Source of the DNA: CAZIAK01 sp964537035
Lineage (GTDB): Bacteria; Planctomycetota; B15-G4
DNA length: 5,697 bases
Direction: 5' to 3'
NCBI GenBank assembly: GCA_964537035.1
Contig: CAZIAK010000096.1
Coordinates: 1 to 5,697, forward strand
Shown one piece after another: positions 1 to 5,697 of this stretch (within the stretch, counting starts at the first letter, position 1; each line of letters opens with the position of its first letter). The translations under genes and the position numbers were made by a program. The notes below the pieces were generated by a model. The model was not told where the DNA came from. It searched no databases and saw only the letters and a list, made by a program, of their open reading frames with translations.

Positions 1-231
1 AGGGCGCTGCACTCAGGCAGGCAGCATGAGACTACGTGCAGTGGAAGTTACACCCCATGATTTGGGAAGAGACTTCCGCGAAGCGCGATCAGCGATCACT
101 CATACGCCGCTCTGCTTGAAAACATGCTGATGGGCCCATAGCTTGTCGCTTTGCAAGATCAGGCAAGACTGTGCAGGCCCGCTCATTGAGTGCGAGCACA
201 CAGGACTTCGCCAACACCCAGAGCCTCGGCC
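1..231. other. Intergenic leader upstream of yciH
   Basis: No convincing gene is visible here. The stretch looks less GC-rich than the coding regions. It holds the weak promoter candidate at 116-144 and a tandem duplication of the heptamer GCGATCA (85-91 and 92-98). A plus-strand frame is open from the window edge to a stop at 128-130, but it resembles no family I recognise and could be chance or the tail of a gene outside the window. Confidence 0.5.
116..144 (+). promoter_or_regulatory. Weak candidate promoter for yciH
   Basis: TTGAAA (116-121) is separated by 17 bp from TAGCTT (139-144), which keeps the most conserved T, A and final T of a -10 element. It would give a leader of about 80 nt before ATG 232. 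The match is modest and nothing else supports it. Confidence 0.3.
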
Positions 232-606
232 ATGTCCAAACCTCCTCCAGACAGAGGCGAGTTGATCTTCTCGCCCGAACGCGGGGCCCTCTCGAAAGGC
301 GAGCAGGGCAAGAAGCGGGTTGCTGGCAAGGGCAAGAAGCGGCGTCAGGACGAGGCGAGCTGCGCGCCACAAGACGGTGTCGTGCGGGTGTCGCGAGAGC
401 GCCGCCGCGGCAAAGGGGTCACGCTGGTGACCGGCGTCCCTCTCGACGGCGCTGCGCTCAAAGCCCTGGGCAAGGCGCTCAAACAACGCTGCGGGTCGGG
501 CGGCACCACCAAGGACGGCGTGATCGAGGTGCAAGGCGATCACCGTGACGTGCTGGTCAGCGAGCTGCAGAGCAAGGGCTACACGGTGAAGCGCGTCGGC
601 GGCTGA
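232..606 (+). CDS. yciH: SUI1/eIF1-family translation factor, YciH type
   Basis: A 124-residue protein of the bacterial SUI1/eIF1 (YciH) family. Eukaryotic and archaeal eIF1 monitors start-codon selection on the small ribosomal subunit; the bacterial version is non-essential and its role is less settled. The short N-terminal motif LIFSPERG (residues 11-18) matches the LVYSTETG region of E. coli YciH as I remember it. A lysine/arginine-rich linker follows (about 22-38). The SUI1 domain covers about 49-124, with GKGVTLVTGV (60-69), the loop KQRCGSGGTTKDG (84-96), IEVQGDHRD (98-106) and the terminal KVKxxGG-like VKRVGG. ATG 232 is chosen because it opens directly before the conserved N-terminal motif. 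An upstream in-frame GTG at 190 would add 14 residues with no family resemblance. No clear Shine-Dalgarno sequence precedes the ATG. The gene stands alone on the plus strand and converges with the ABC permease gene, 5 bp apart. Family assignment is very secure; the physiological role is inferred. Confidence 0.95.
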   Translation: MSKPPPDRGELIFSPERGALSKGEQGKKRVAGKGKKRRQDEASCAPQDGVVRVSRERRRGKGVTLVTGVPLDGAALKALGKALKQRCGSGGTTKDGVIEVQGDHRDVLVSELQSKGYTVKRVGG

Positions 607-615
607 GCGCCTCAG
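603..615. terminator. Possible bidirectional hairpin between convergent genes
   Basis: CTGAG-CGC-CTCAG is a perfect 5-bp inverted repeat with a 3-nt loop. It contains the stop codon of yciH (604-606) in one arm and that of the permease (612-614) in the other. With only 5 bp between the two genes, this is the only structure positioned to mark both 3' ends. The stem is short and no T-tract follows on either strand, so it is not a standard intrinsic terminator. Confidence 0.3.
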
Positions 616-2507
616 GGCGTCCCCTTGGCGACCTTGCCTCCTCGCACGACGACCTCGGCCAGATCGATGGAGCGGGCGATGATCATGAACGCCACGACCG
701 CGACGCCGCCCGTGATCGCCCAGACCATGAGCGTGCTGCTGGGTAGCCAGGATATCACCGCCTCGCCCAGCACAGCGAACAAGACCTGAGGGTGTGCCTG
801 CTCGAAGCCGATCTTCAGCCACATGTCCACGGCAAAGAGCATCATCAGCAGGCCTTGGACAGCGAAGGCCACGACCTTCGCGGAACGGCTGCCTTGCGCC
901 AGGCGAAAGAACACCATGGAGAAGAGGGCCGCGAGCGCCGAGCTGGCCAGCACCCAAAGTGCCGCCCGACGACCGTCCCAGGAGCTGACCAGCTCGGGAT
1001 AGTCAGTGGTCAAGGTGCCCATGGAGCCGTACCACTGACCCTCGTCGGCGTTGTGAAGGTCGAGGTTGTGGGACACCTGTTTGGGACTGATGGCGACCCG
1101 GCCGTCCCGCCCCGTTTCGAGGTAGCGCTCCGAGAGTTCTGCCGCCTCGAGATGCACACCGTACTCGGCCTGCAACGCCCGGGAGAACTGCCACGCTGTG
1201 AACCCTTGCGAGCTGCCCTGCGGCGCATCGAAGGGGTTGTAGACGGTCAGGAACGAGAGCCCCAGGGGATGCACGGCGCGAGGGCGGACAGACTCACCGT
1301 CTGGCCCGGCCTGGAGGGGCGGCACGCCGCCGGGCGCCAGGCGCCAGTGCCGGAGAGGCACGATCACGTCGACCCAACCATCGAAGCGCATCTGGCCGCT
1401 GCCGTCTGCAGGCAGACGTTCCAGCTGCTTGTCGACGGTCACGACGGGCCGCTCGCTGTGCCTGTATTCGGCCCAGCCCCTGGCGATCAAGCCGCCCAAG
1501 GTCAGGCTGATCACCGTCGGCACGAGCAGCATCAGCAGCAGCTGTCGTCGGGGGACAGGCAACGCGGCCAGAAACTGCATGCCGGTCAAGACCCGCTGAG
1601 CAGCAGCCACGATGAGCGCCGCCGCGCAGGTCACCACAACCCAAGGAGCGGAGAGCAATCCGTACACAGGCGCGATGATCAGCCCCATGGAGCAGAGGGC
1701 CAGCGCTTGAGGCGTCCACAGGGTGGACCAGGGCACGAGCCAGCGCATGGGCAGAGCAGCGGTGGGGCTGTCCGGCAGGTCCAACTCGTCCCGCAGCATG
1801 TCGGCCGTCTTCGGGCTCTGAGGGAGAGACCAGCTGGGCGGCAGGCGTCCATAGCCTCGCATCGCCCAGGCGATGCTGAGCACGAGGGCGCCCTCCACCG
1901 CAAAGCGCTGGCCAGAGATCGCCTCGTCCGTGAAGGCGCCCACGTCGTGGCCCAGAAGCACGATGCCGAGCGCCGCAAGGCCGATGATCCGCAGCTTGTC
2001 CCGGGCCTGCTCAAGTGTCGAGCGGTCGGGCGCGAGTCCGAAGACGGTGAACAAGAGCGCTGCGGTCATGGCCCCCACCTTCCAGAAGCCTGCCAGCCCC
2101 TCTGTCAGGCCCAGCGCCTTGAAGATCACGCAGACCGTCATCAAGGGCAGGACGACCACCAAGAGCTGGGCCATGAGCCGGGCGCCCCAGAGGCTGCGCG
2201 GCGCGATGGGCAGGAGCAGATCCATGGGACGAGCTCGAGTGAACGGCTGGGCGCCATCCCTGTGGCGACTCCACGAGCCCAGCATGGTCACGGACAGCAG
2301 CGCCACCTGCAGAGCCACCATGGCCGAGGCGATCAAGTACAGCCCTGCCCCACCGCCGCCGTCGCCTCCCTTGGAGAGGACTTCGTCAAGGAGACGGAGG
2401 GTCTCATGGGCTTGACGCCCCAAGAGACCTGCCAGAAGAGCCACGGACAGCAACAGCGGTAGCAAGGCAGACACCGCGGGGTCCCTGCGCAGCAGGCGGA
2501 GCATCAT
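612..2507 (-). CDS. ABC-2-like transporter permease with large extracytoplasmic domain
   Basis: A 631-residue polytopic membrane protein, the membrane partner of the adjacent ABC ATPase. Hydrophobic segments by eye: about 11-30, 56-77, 110-132, 140-159, 173-189, 204-216, 268-284, 288-304, 322-343, then 515-535, 544-562, 573-588 and 593-611. A hydrophilic stretch of about 170 residues (345-513) lies between the last two groups and is probably extracytoplasmic. No ATPase motifs are present, so energy must come from the neighbour. The start is the first ATG of an ATGATG pair: it overlaps the ATPase stop codon by 4 bp (ATGA) and has GGAG 8 nt upstream. A start at 2552 would add 15 residues out of a reading frame overlapping the ATPase and lacks support. 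The opening MMLRLLRRDPA before the first helix is a normal permease N-terminus. By analogy with YtrA-regulated ABC systems this is likely an exporter or envelope-stress transporter; the substrate cannot be read from the sequence. At 631 residues it is clearly longer than the simplest six-helix ABC-2 permeases. Confidence 0.88.
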   Translation of the reverse strand: MMLRLLRRDPAVSALLPLLLSVALLAGLLGRQAHETLRLLDEVLSKGGDGGGGAGLYLIASAMVALQVALLSVTMLGSWSRHRDGAQPFTRARPMDLLLPIAPRSLWGARLMAQLLVVVLPLMTVCVIFKALGLTEGLAGFWKVGAMTAALLFTVFGLAPDRSTLEQARDKLRIIGLAALGIVLLGHDVGAFTDEAISGQRFAVEGALVLSIAWAMRGYGRLPPSWSLPQSPKTADMLRDELDLPDSPTAALPMRWLVPWSTLWTPQALALCSMGLIIAPVYGLLSAPWVVVTCAAALIVAAAQRVLTGMQFLAALPVPRRQLLLMLLVPTVISLTLGGLIARGWAEYRHSERPVVTVDKQLERLPADGSGQMRFDGWVDVIVPLRHWRLAPGGVPPLQAGPDGESVRPRAVHPLGLSFLTVYNPFDAPQGSSQGFTAWQFSRALQAEYGVHLEAAELSERYLETGRDGRVAISPKQVSHNLDLHNADEGQWYGSMGTLTTDYPELVSSWDGRRAALWVLASSALAALFSMVFFRLAQGSRSAKVVAFAVQGLLMMLFAVDMWLKIGFEQAHPQVLFAVLGEAVISWLPSSTLMVWAITGGVAVVAFMIIARSIDLAEVVVRGGKVAKGTP

Positions 2508-3379
2508 CCCACCAGCTCCACGAAGAAGTCCTCGAGGTTGAGGCTGCTGCAACGCACGTCTGTCCGCGACAGCTCTCCGTTCAGAAGTTGCTCGGCCTCG
2601 GAAGGGGGCGCCGCCATGGCCGCGTGCACCACGTCGCCCTGTGGTCGCACGCGCAGGCAGCGGGGCATGGCCTCCAGCCTGGGAGCCAGGTCGCCCGGCA
2701 GCACCGCCAACGAGCAGCCTTCGCGCAGATCATCCAGGGTGTCGTCCAGCAGCACCCGCCCCTCGTGCAGCATCACCACTCGCTGAGCCAGGCGCTCCAC
2801 GTCGTGCATATGGTGGCTGGAGAACAACACGGTGGTGCCCCCTTCGACCAACAGCTCGATGGCCAGCTGCAACACCTCGCGGCGTGCGGCCGGGTCGAGC
2901 CCGCCGGCAGGTTCGTCCAACAAGAGCAGCTTCGGGCGGTGAGCCACGGCGCAGACCAACGAGACCTGACGGACCTGGCCCTTGCTCAGCTGGCGGATGC
3001 GCGAGGCCGTGTTGAGCCCGAAGCGGCCCACGAGTTCGTCGCACAGCGCCCCATCCCAATCGGGAAACACGTCGGCGTGAAAAGCGAGCAGCTCTCGCAC
3101 CCGTCTCCCCGGTGGCAGCAGGTCGTGCTCGGAGACATGACCCAGCTGGCTCTTCACTTCGAGCGGGTAGGCCCGGGGATCGAGGCCGAAGATCTCCACC
3201 TCGCCGGCGCTCGGCTTGAGCAGACCCAGCAGGCAGTGCAGCAGGGTCGTCTTGCCCGCGCCGTTGCGCCCCAGCAAGCCCACCACCTCGCCGGGCTCGA
3301 CGTGGAGCGACAGCCCGCCCAGGGCCTCCCGCCCGTCTCCGTAAGCGAACTCCAGGTCACGTACGCTGATGTGGCTCAT
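2504..3379 (-). CDS. ABC transporter ATP-binding protein (YtrB/BcrA-like exporter type)
   Basis: A complete 291-residue ABC ATPase that powers the transporter encoded with the next gene. Motifs in order: A-loop Tyr13 in the FAYGDG stretch, Walker A GRNGAGKTT (37-45), Q-loop region LGHVSEHD (79-86), signature LSKGQ (131-135), Walker B LLLLDEP (151-157), D-loop GGLDP (159-163) and H-switch His189 in FSSHH. The Q-loop position carries Glu84 rather than the usual Gln. From memory, VSE is common in ATPases paired with GntR/YtrA regulators. Residues after about 205 form the C-terminal extension of exporter-type ATPases, ending LNLEDFFVELVG. All catalytic motifs are intact, so it should be active. 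The start ATG lies 2 bp after the gntR stop, with GGAGGAG 8 nt upstream, giving tight translational coupling. The stop overlaps the permease start. ABC ATPase identity is certain; subfamily and substrate are inferred from context. Confidence 0.97.
   Translation of the reverse strand: MSHISVRDLEFAYGDGREALGGLSLHVEPGEVVGLLGRNGAGKTTLLHCLLGLLKPSAGEVEIFGLDPRAYPLEVKSQLGHVSEHDLLPPGRRVRELLAFHADVFPDWDGALCDELVGRFGLNTASRIRQLSKGQVRQVSLVCAVAHRPKLLLLDEPAGGLDPAARREVLQLAIELLVEGGTTVLFSSHHMHDVERLAQRVVMLHEGRVLLDDTLDDLREGCSLAVLPGDLAPRLEAMPRCLRVRPQGDVVHAAMAAPPSEAEQLLNGELSRTDVRCSSLNLEDFFVELVG
2516..2519 (-). promoter_or_regulatory. Ribosome binding site of the permease gene, inside the ATPase end
   Basis: GGAG on the minus strand lies 8 nt before the ATG at 2507, within the codons for the ATPase's final residues (VELVG). 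Together with the ATGA stop-start overlap it supports the permease start at 2507 and translational coupling. Confidence 0.65.
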
Positions 3380-3381
3380 CT

Positions 3382-3840
3382 CTAGGACTCCTCCGTCTCG
3401 GTCGTCTTGGGGCGCTCACCCCGGCTGTGGTCGCCCGAGGCGCGCTCCTGGCGCAGTTGGGCGGCGGCTGCTTGCACCAGCGCGATCAGCGCCTTGTCAT
3501 CGAGGCCTGAGAGCTGGGCCTGGGTGACCAGTTGGCGTGCAGCCTGGGCCAGGTGCTTCTCGGCCTGGGCCTTGTCCCCCTGGGCGCCCTGGGCCACGAA
3601 GGTCCCCGAGCCGTGGCGGCTCTCGACGACCCCCTCCCGCTCCAGCAGGTCATAGGCCTTCTTGACCGTAAGCGGCGCCACCACCAGCCGCTGGGCCAGT
3701 TCGCGCTGAGAGGGCAGCCGATCCCCGGGGGACAGGCGGCCGCAGGCCACCCCATCGCTGATCTGCGCCATGATCTGGCGATAGATCGGCACCCCATCAC
3801 CGGGGACCACGTGGATGTCGATGTGCGTTGCTGATGGCAT
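3382..3840 (-). CDS. GntR-family transcriptional regulator, YtrA subfamily
   Basis: A 152-residue DNA-binding repressor-type protein. The N-terminus HIDIHVVPGDGVPIYRQI (6-23) is the classic opening of YtrA-like GntR proteins. The winged helix-turn-helix follows: LSPGDRLPSQRELAQRL (36-52), recognition helix around APLTVKKAYDLLEREG (55-70), and wing SRHGSGTFV (74-82). The remaining 70 residues lack the large FadR or UTRA effector domains. They form a short helical dimerisation tail (about 90-132) and a charged end, which is the YtrA layout. ATG 3840 is chosen because it places the family core 5-10 residues in. The alternative GTG at 3864 falls inside the predicted promoter -10 region. No Shine-Dalgarno sequence precedes ATG 3840, and the predicted transcription start is only a few bases upstream, so the mRNA may be almost leaderless. 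It is the first gene of the operon with the ABC ATPase and permease. Known YtrA-type proteins repress their own ABC operon; that role is inferred here. Confidence 0.95.
   Translation of the reverse strand: MPSATHIDIHVVPGDGVPIYRQIMAQISDGVACGRLSPGDRLPSQRELAQRLVVAPLTVKKAYDLLEREGVVESRHGSGTFVAQGAQGDKAQAEKHLAQAARQLVTQAQLSGLDDKALIALVQAAAAQLRQERASGDHSRGERPKTTETEES
3388..3394 (-). promoter_or_regulatory. Ribosome binding site of the ABC ATPase gene, inside the gntR end
   Basis: GGAGGAG on the minus strand lies 8 nt before the ATPase ATG at 3379. It also encodes the final Glu-Glu of the GntR protein (TEES then TAG). This is the strongest Shine-Dalgarno sequence in the window. It fixes the ATPase start and implies coupled translation from the gntR message. 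Confidence 0.8.
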
Positions 3841-3845
3841 AACTG

Positions 3846-3859
3846 ATATACAGATATAT
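3846..3859. promoter_or_regulatory. Candidate GntR operator: AT-rich inverted repeat
   Basis: ATATA-CAGA-TATAT forms a perfect 5-bp inverted repeat with a 4-bp spacer. It overlaps the predicted -10 element and transcription start of the gntR operon. Repressors of the YtrA type bind dyad-symmetric sites in their own promoters, so this is the natural candidate for autorepression. The arms are short and of low complexity; some of the symmetry may simply come from the AT-rich -10 region. Confidence 0.4.
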
Positions 3860-3881
3860 AGCACTTATGCGAACAGGTCAA
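3853..3881 (-). promoter_or_regulatory. Sigma-70-like promoter of the gntR-ABC operon
   Basis: On the minus strand, TTGACC (3881-3876; five of six consensus bases) is followed by a 17-bp spacer and TATATC (3858-3853), set in an AT-rich patch that stands out from the GC-rich surroundings. Transcription would start near 3846, only about 5 nt before the chosen gntR ATG at 3840. It gives the transporter operon its own promoter, separate from the beta-helix gene upstream. The TATATA hexamer at 3860-3855 is an alternative -10, with a 15-bp spacer. Based on motif match only. Confidence 0.6.
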
Positions 3882-3950
3882 GCCCCCGTCTGGCGGCCAT
3901 GCGCTTCTTCGCGGTCGGCCTCGAACGAGATTTCCTGCAGCCCTGAAAGC

Positions 3951-5615
3951 CTACGGAGTGGTGCCCTGGATGCCGTTGCTGGCCGAGAAGCCCACAGGCC
4001 CGGCGGGGTCCTGCACCCAGATCTGGTAGTAGGTCGGCACGCCAGGGGGCAGGCCCAGGGGCCAGGTGAAGGGGAAGTCGAGGGTGCCCGCCCCGCTGAG
4101 TGGGAAGGTCAGGATCAGGTCAGCCGACGGCACCAGCACCCCACCCTTGAGCGGCGCCTGCAGCAGGCTCAAGCCAGCTACCAGGAACGCCGTGGAGCTG
4201 GGCAGAGCATCGCTGAGCGCCAGCGCGCCCATGCTGCCGGGGGTGAGCGGCCCACTCAGCAGCAGCGCGGGCGTGCCCGGCCCTCCCGCCAGCGCGTCGC
4301 CCAGGTCGAGCCACGCGGACGGAAACTCGAAGGCGCCCATGTCCACCACGGGCGCGGGGCCGATGCCCGTGTCGGCGACGGTGAGCACGTCGGCCTGGCG
4401 CGGCAATCCGGCGAAATCGAACAACGCCCCTGACGGCTGAGCCGTGTTGTCCGCCGCATCGATGGCGGGCGACATGGGCCCCAGGCTGAAATCGCCACCG
4501 ACGAGGTCGACGAAGTTCGGATCACCGGCGATGTTGCCCACGCCCGTGCCGCCGAAGCCGCCTTCGACCAGGGAGTAGTCCACGTTCGAGTTGGTGTTCA
4601 CCTGGTTCGCGGCGGTCTGGGTGCCACCGGGGCCGGTGTTGTCCCAGAAGATGCAGTTGGCCACCGTGCTGTTGGCCGCGCTCTGGGTGCGCAGGCCGCC
4701 AGAGTTCTGCACCAGCGAGTCGTTGGAGACGATGGTGCAGTTGCGCACCTGGGTGTTGCCGCCAGTGCCCATCCAGATCGCGCCGCCGCCGCCGCTGCCT
4801 GTGGCCACGTTGTCCACGAAGACGCAGCTGTTCACCACAACGCCTGTGGTGGAGAAGATCTCGAGGGCCCCTGCGCGGGCCGCGGTGTTGTCCGAGAAGA
4901 AGCAGCGCTCGAAGCGCACGGGCCCGCCGCCGGCGATGTCGAAGGCACCACCGAACGACCCTCCGTCACCGCCCTCGAAGGTGCAGTCGGTGAACGACGG
5001 CGCGGCGCCGTTGTTCACGTAGCCAGCGGCGCCGCCAAACACCGCACGGTGATCGAGGAAGCGACAGTTGCGCACCGTGGGGCTGGCGTTGGCCAGGCAG
5101 AGGATGCCCGCGCCGCGGTCACGGTTGCCGCCGCTCGAGGTGGCCGCGCCTGCGCGGACCACGAAGCCATCGATGACGGCGGTGGCGTTGGTGCCCACGG
5201 TGGTGATCAGGTGAAAACTGTTGTCCCCGAACAGCCCTGAGCCGTCGTCCCCCATGAGATCTCCATCGAGGATGCTGTCTGCGGTGCCGAAGGGCGGCCG
5301 CTCGGCGGGGCTCGCCTCTCCGCCGAGAAACGAGCCGTAGAGCGTGACGCCGTTCTTCAGCGCGAAGGCCACGGTGCGCGTGCCTGCTTCGGTGGGACGG
5401 TAGGTGCCCTCGGCCACGAAGACGTCGTCGCCAGACACTGCCACTGCCAGCGCGTTCTGCAGTCCCGCCGAGCCCTGATAAGCGTCGGCCCAGGACGAAC
5501 CATCATTGAGCCCGGAGGCCAGCTGGGCGTCCACGTGCAAGGTGCCGGCAGCGGCGGGAGCGGCCAGAAGCAGGAGGAGAGAGGGCACAAGGGCACGCAG
5601 TGAGAACGTCGTCAT
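3951..5615 (-). CDS. Secreted right-handed beta-helix protein (choice-of-anchor Q-like) with C-terminal beta domain
   Basis: A 554-residue exported protein. Residues 1-23 are a Sec signal peptide: MTTFSLR, a leucine-rich core, then AAPAAA with likely cleavage after Ala23. About 24-135 resemble the start of pectate-lyase-fold proteins (HVDAQLASGLNDGSSW, then VFVAEGTYRP). A right-handed parallel beta-helix follows, about 140-330, with coils repeating every 26-29 residues as N-C-x-F-x-x-N (RNCRFLDH, TDCTFEGG, ERCFFSDN, NSCVFVDN, RNCTIVSN, ANCIFWDN). About 340-432 match the choice-of-anchor Q type ending (DPNFVD, DFSLGPMSPAIDAAD, VVDMGAFEF). Residues 435-554 form a separate domain ending SASNGIQGTTP. 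No polysaccharide-lyase catalytic residues can be assigned, so an adhesin, surface-layer or carbohydrate-binding role is as likely as an enzyme. ATG 5615 is chosen because it opens the signal peptide; a start at 5669 would put 18 polar residues before it. No good Shine-Dalgarno sequence is seen. Fold and export are well supported; function is unknown. Confidence 0.9.
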   Translation of the reverse strand: MTTFSLRALVPSLLLLLAAPAAAGTLHVDAQLASGLNDGSSWADAYQGSAGLQNALAVAVSGDDVFVAEGTYRPTEAGTRTVAFALKNGVTLYGSFLGGEASPAERPPFGTADSILDGDLMGDDGSGLFGDNSFHLITTVGTNATAVIDGFVVRAGAATSSGGNRDRGAGILCLANASPTVRNCRFLDHRAVFGGAAGYVNNGAAPSFTDCTFEGGDGGSFGGAFDIAGGGPVRFERCFFSDNTAARAGALEIFSTTGVVVNSCVFVDNVATGSGGGGAIWMGTGGNTQVRNCTIVSNDSLVQNSGGLRTQSAANSTVANCIFWDNTGPGGTQTAANQVNTNSNVDYSLVEGGFGGTGVGNIAGDPNFVDLVGGDFSLGPMSPAIDAADNTAQPSGALFDFAGLPRQADVLTVADTGIGPAPVVDMGAFEFPSAWLDLGDALAGGPGTPALLLSGPLTPGSMGALALSDALPSSTAFLVAGLSLLQAPLKGGVLVPSADLILTFPLSGAGTLDFPFTWPLGLPPGVPTYYQIWVQDPAGPVGFSASNGIQGTTP

Positions 5616-5697
5616 GGTGAGTCGCACAGGGTGTCGGGGCGGAGCGAAGAGGGCCGCTGAGGGTAGCACCGTCTCGCGCAGCGCTGTTGTGCTGGCC

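Larger units (their letters stand above)
3841..3950. other. Intergenic gap between the beta-helix gene and the gntR operon
   Basis: This 110-bp gap carries the gntR promoter and operator candidate in its left part. Downstream of the beta-helix stop (TAG at 3953-3951) I see no strong hairpin followed by a T-tract. The best structure is the small palindrome-like CTCGAACGAG at 3920-3929. Read-through from the beta-helix gene into the operon therefore cannot be excluded. Confidence 0.55.

Noticed and set aside
85..98. Tandem duplicated heptamer GCGATCA as a regulatory repeat
   Set aside because: Two copies of a 7-mer with no dyad symmetry across them and no link to the promoter candidate; probably chance.
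26..130. A 34-codon plus-strand frame (ATG at 26, TGA at 128-130), open back to the window edge
   Set aside because: It matches no family I recognise and has no convincing ribosome site; it could be the tail of a gene outside the window but cannot be supported from here.
100..957. A 285-codon minus-strand frame running across the end of the permease gene and yciH
   Set aside because: It overlaps two well-supported genes and its product is Arg/His/Gly-rich without motifs. Its last part within 100-186 reads somewhat protein-like but is too short to support a separate gene.
792..2462. A 556-codon open frame on the plus strand, antisense to the permease gene
   Set aside because: Its translation is rich in His, Gln, Arg and Gly with no hydrophobic core or family motif, whereas the opposite strand encodes a coherent membrane protein joined to the ATPase by an ATGA overlap. 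Long antisense frames are expected in GC-rich genes.
2588..3385. A 265-codon open frame antisense to the ABC ATPase
   Set aside because: It is the mirror of a gene with every ABC motif intact; the antisense product has Gln/His/Ala-rich low-complexity composition and no recognisable start signal.
3867..3900. An 11-codon minus-strand frame (MAARRGLDLFA) just upstream of gntR, a possible leader peptide
   Set aside because: It overlaps the -35 and spacer of the better-supported gntR promoter, so it would not be on that transcript, and no attenuator-like hairpin accompanies it.
3951..5615. Beta-helix protein as a pectate lyase or other polysaccharide lyase
   Set aside because: The fold is that of the pectate-lyase superfamily, but I cannot identify the calcium-binding Asp cluster or catalytic Arg/Lys, and the choice-of-anchor-Q ending is typical of surface proteins without assigned enzyme activity.
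5660..5668. TGC-TACCCT as an extended -10 element for the beta-helix gene
   Set aside because: Only three of six -10 bases match and there is no -35 at the right distance (AACAGC); too weak to list as a promoter.

Overview
The window is a GC-rich bacterial chromosomal segment with five protein-coding genes: one on the plus strand and four on the minus strand. The best taxonomic clue is the secreted beta-helix protein at the right. It combines a choice-of-anchor-Q type segment with a C-terminal domain ending in SASNGIQGTTP. From memory, that combination is typical of GC-rich, multicellular-surface bacteria, above all Planctomycetota; Myxococcota or another deltaproteobacterial-type lineage is the main alternative. 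This is inference from family resemblance, not a database result.

Layout from left to right. Positions 1-231 are non-coding leader sequence that looks less GC-rich than the rest, with a weak promoter candidate. Positions 232-606 (+) encode a SUI1/eIF1-family protein (YciH type). Only 5 bp separate it from the convergent minus-strand block. A small perfect hairpin spans both stop codons.

Positions 3840-612 (-) form a compact three-gene operon read right to left: a YtrA-type GntR repressor, an ABC ATPase and a large ABC-2-like membrane permease. The junctions are a 2-bp gap and a 4-bp ATGA overlap. Each downstream gene has a Shine-Dalgarno sequence embedded in the last codons of the gene before it. 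A recognisable promoter (TTGACC, 17 bp, TATATC) and an AT-rich inverted repeat lie directly before the regulator's start. The straightforward model is a self-regulated transporter: the repressor controls its own promoter, and the ATPase and permease form an exporter or envelope-stress transporter of unknown substrate.

Positions 5615-3951 (-) encode a Sec-exported right-handed beta-helix protein with a regular cysteine ladder and a separate C-terminal beta-rich domain. It is upstream of the GntR operon on the same strand, but the operon has its own promoter in the 110-bp gap, so the two are probably separate units.

I found no rRNA, tRNA, CRISPR array, insertion sequence or phage signature. 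I see no strong evidence for a previously undescribed system. The most open questions are the substrate of the GntR-controlled transporter, which has a roughly 170-residue extracytoplasmic domain, and the role of the secreted protein's C-terminal domain.
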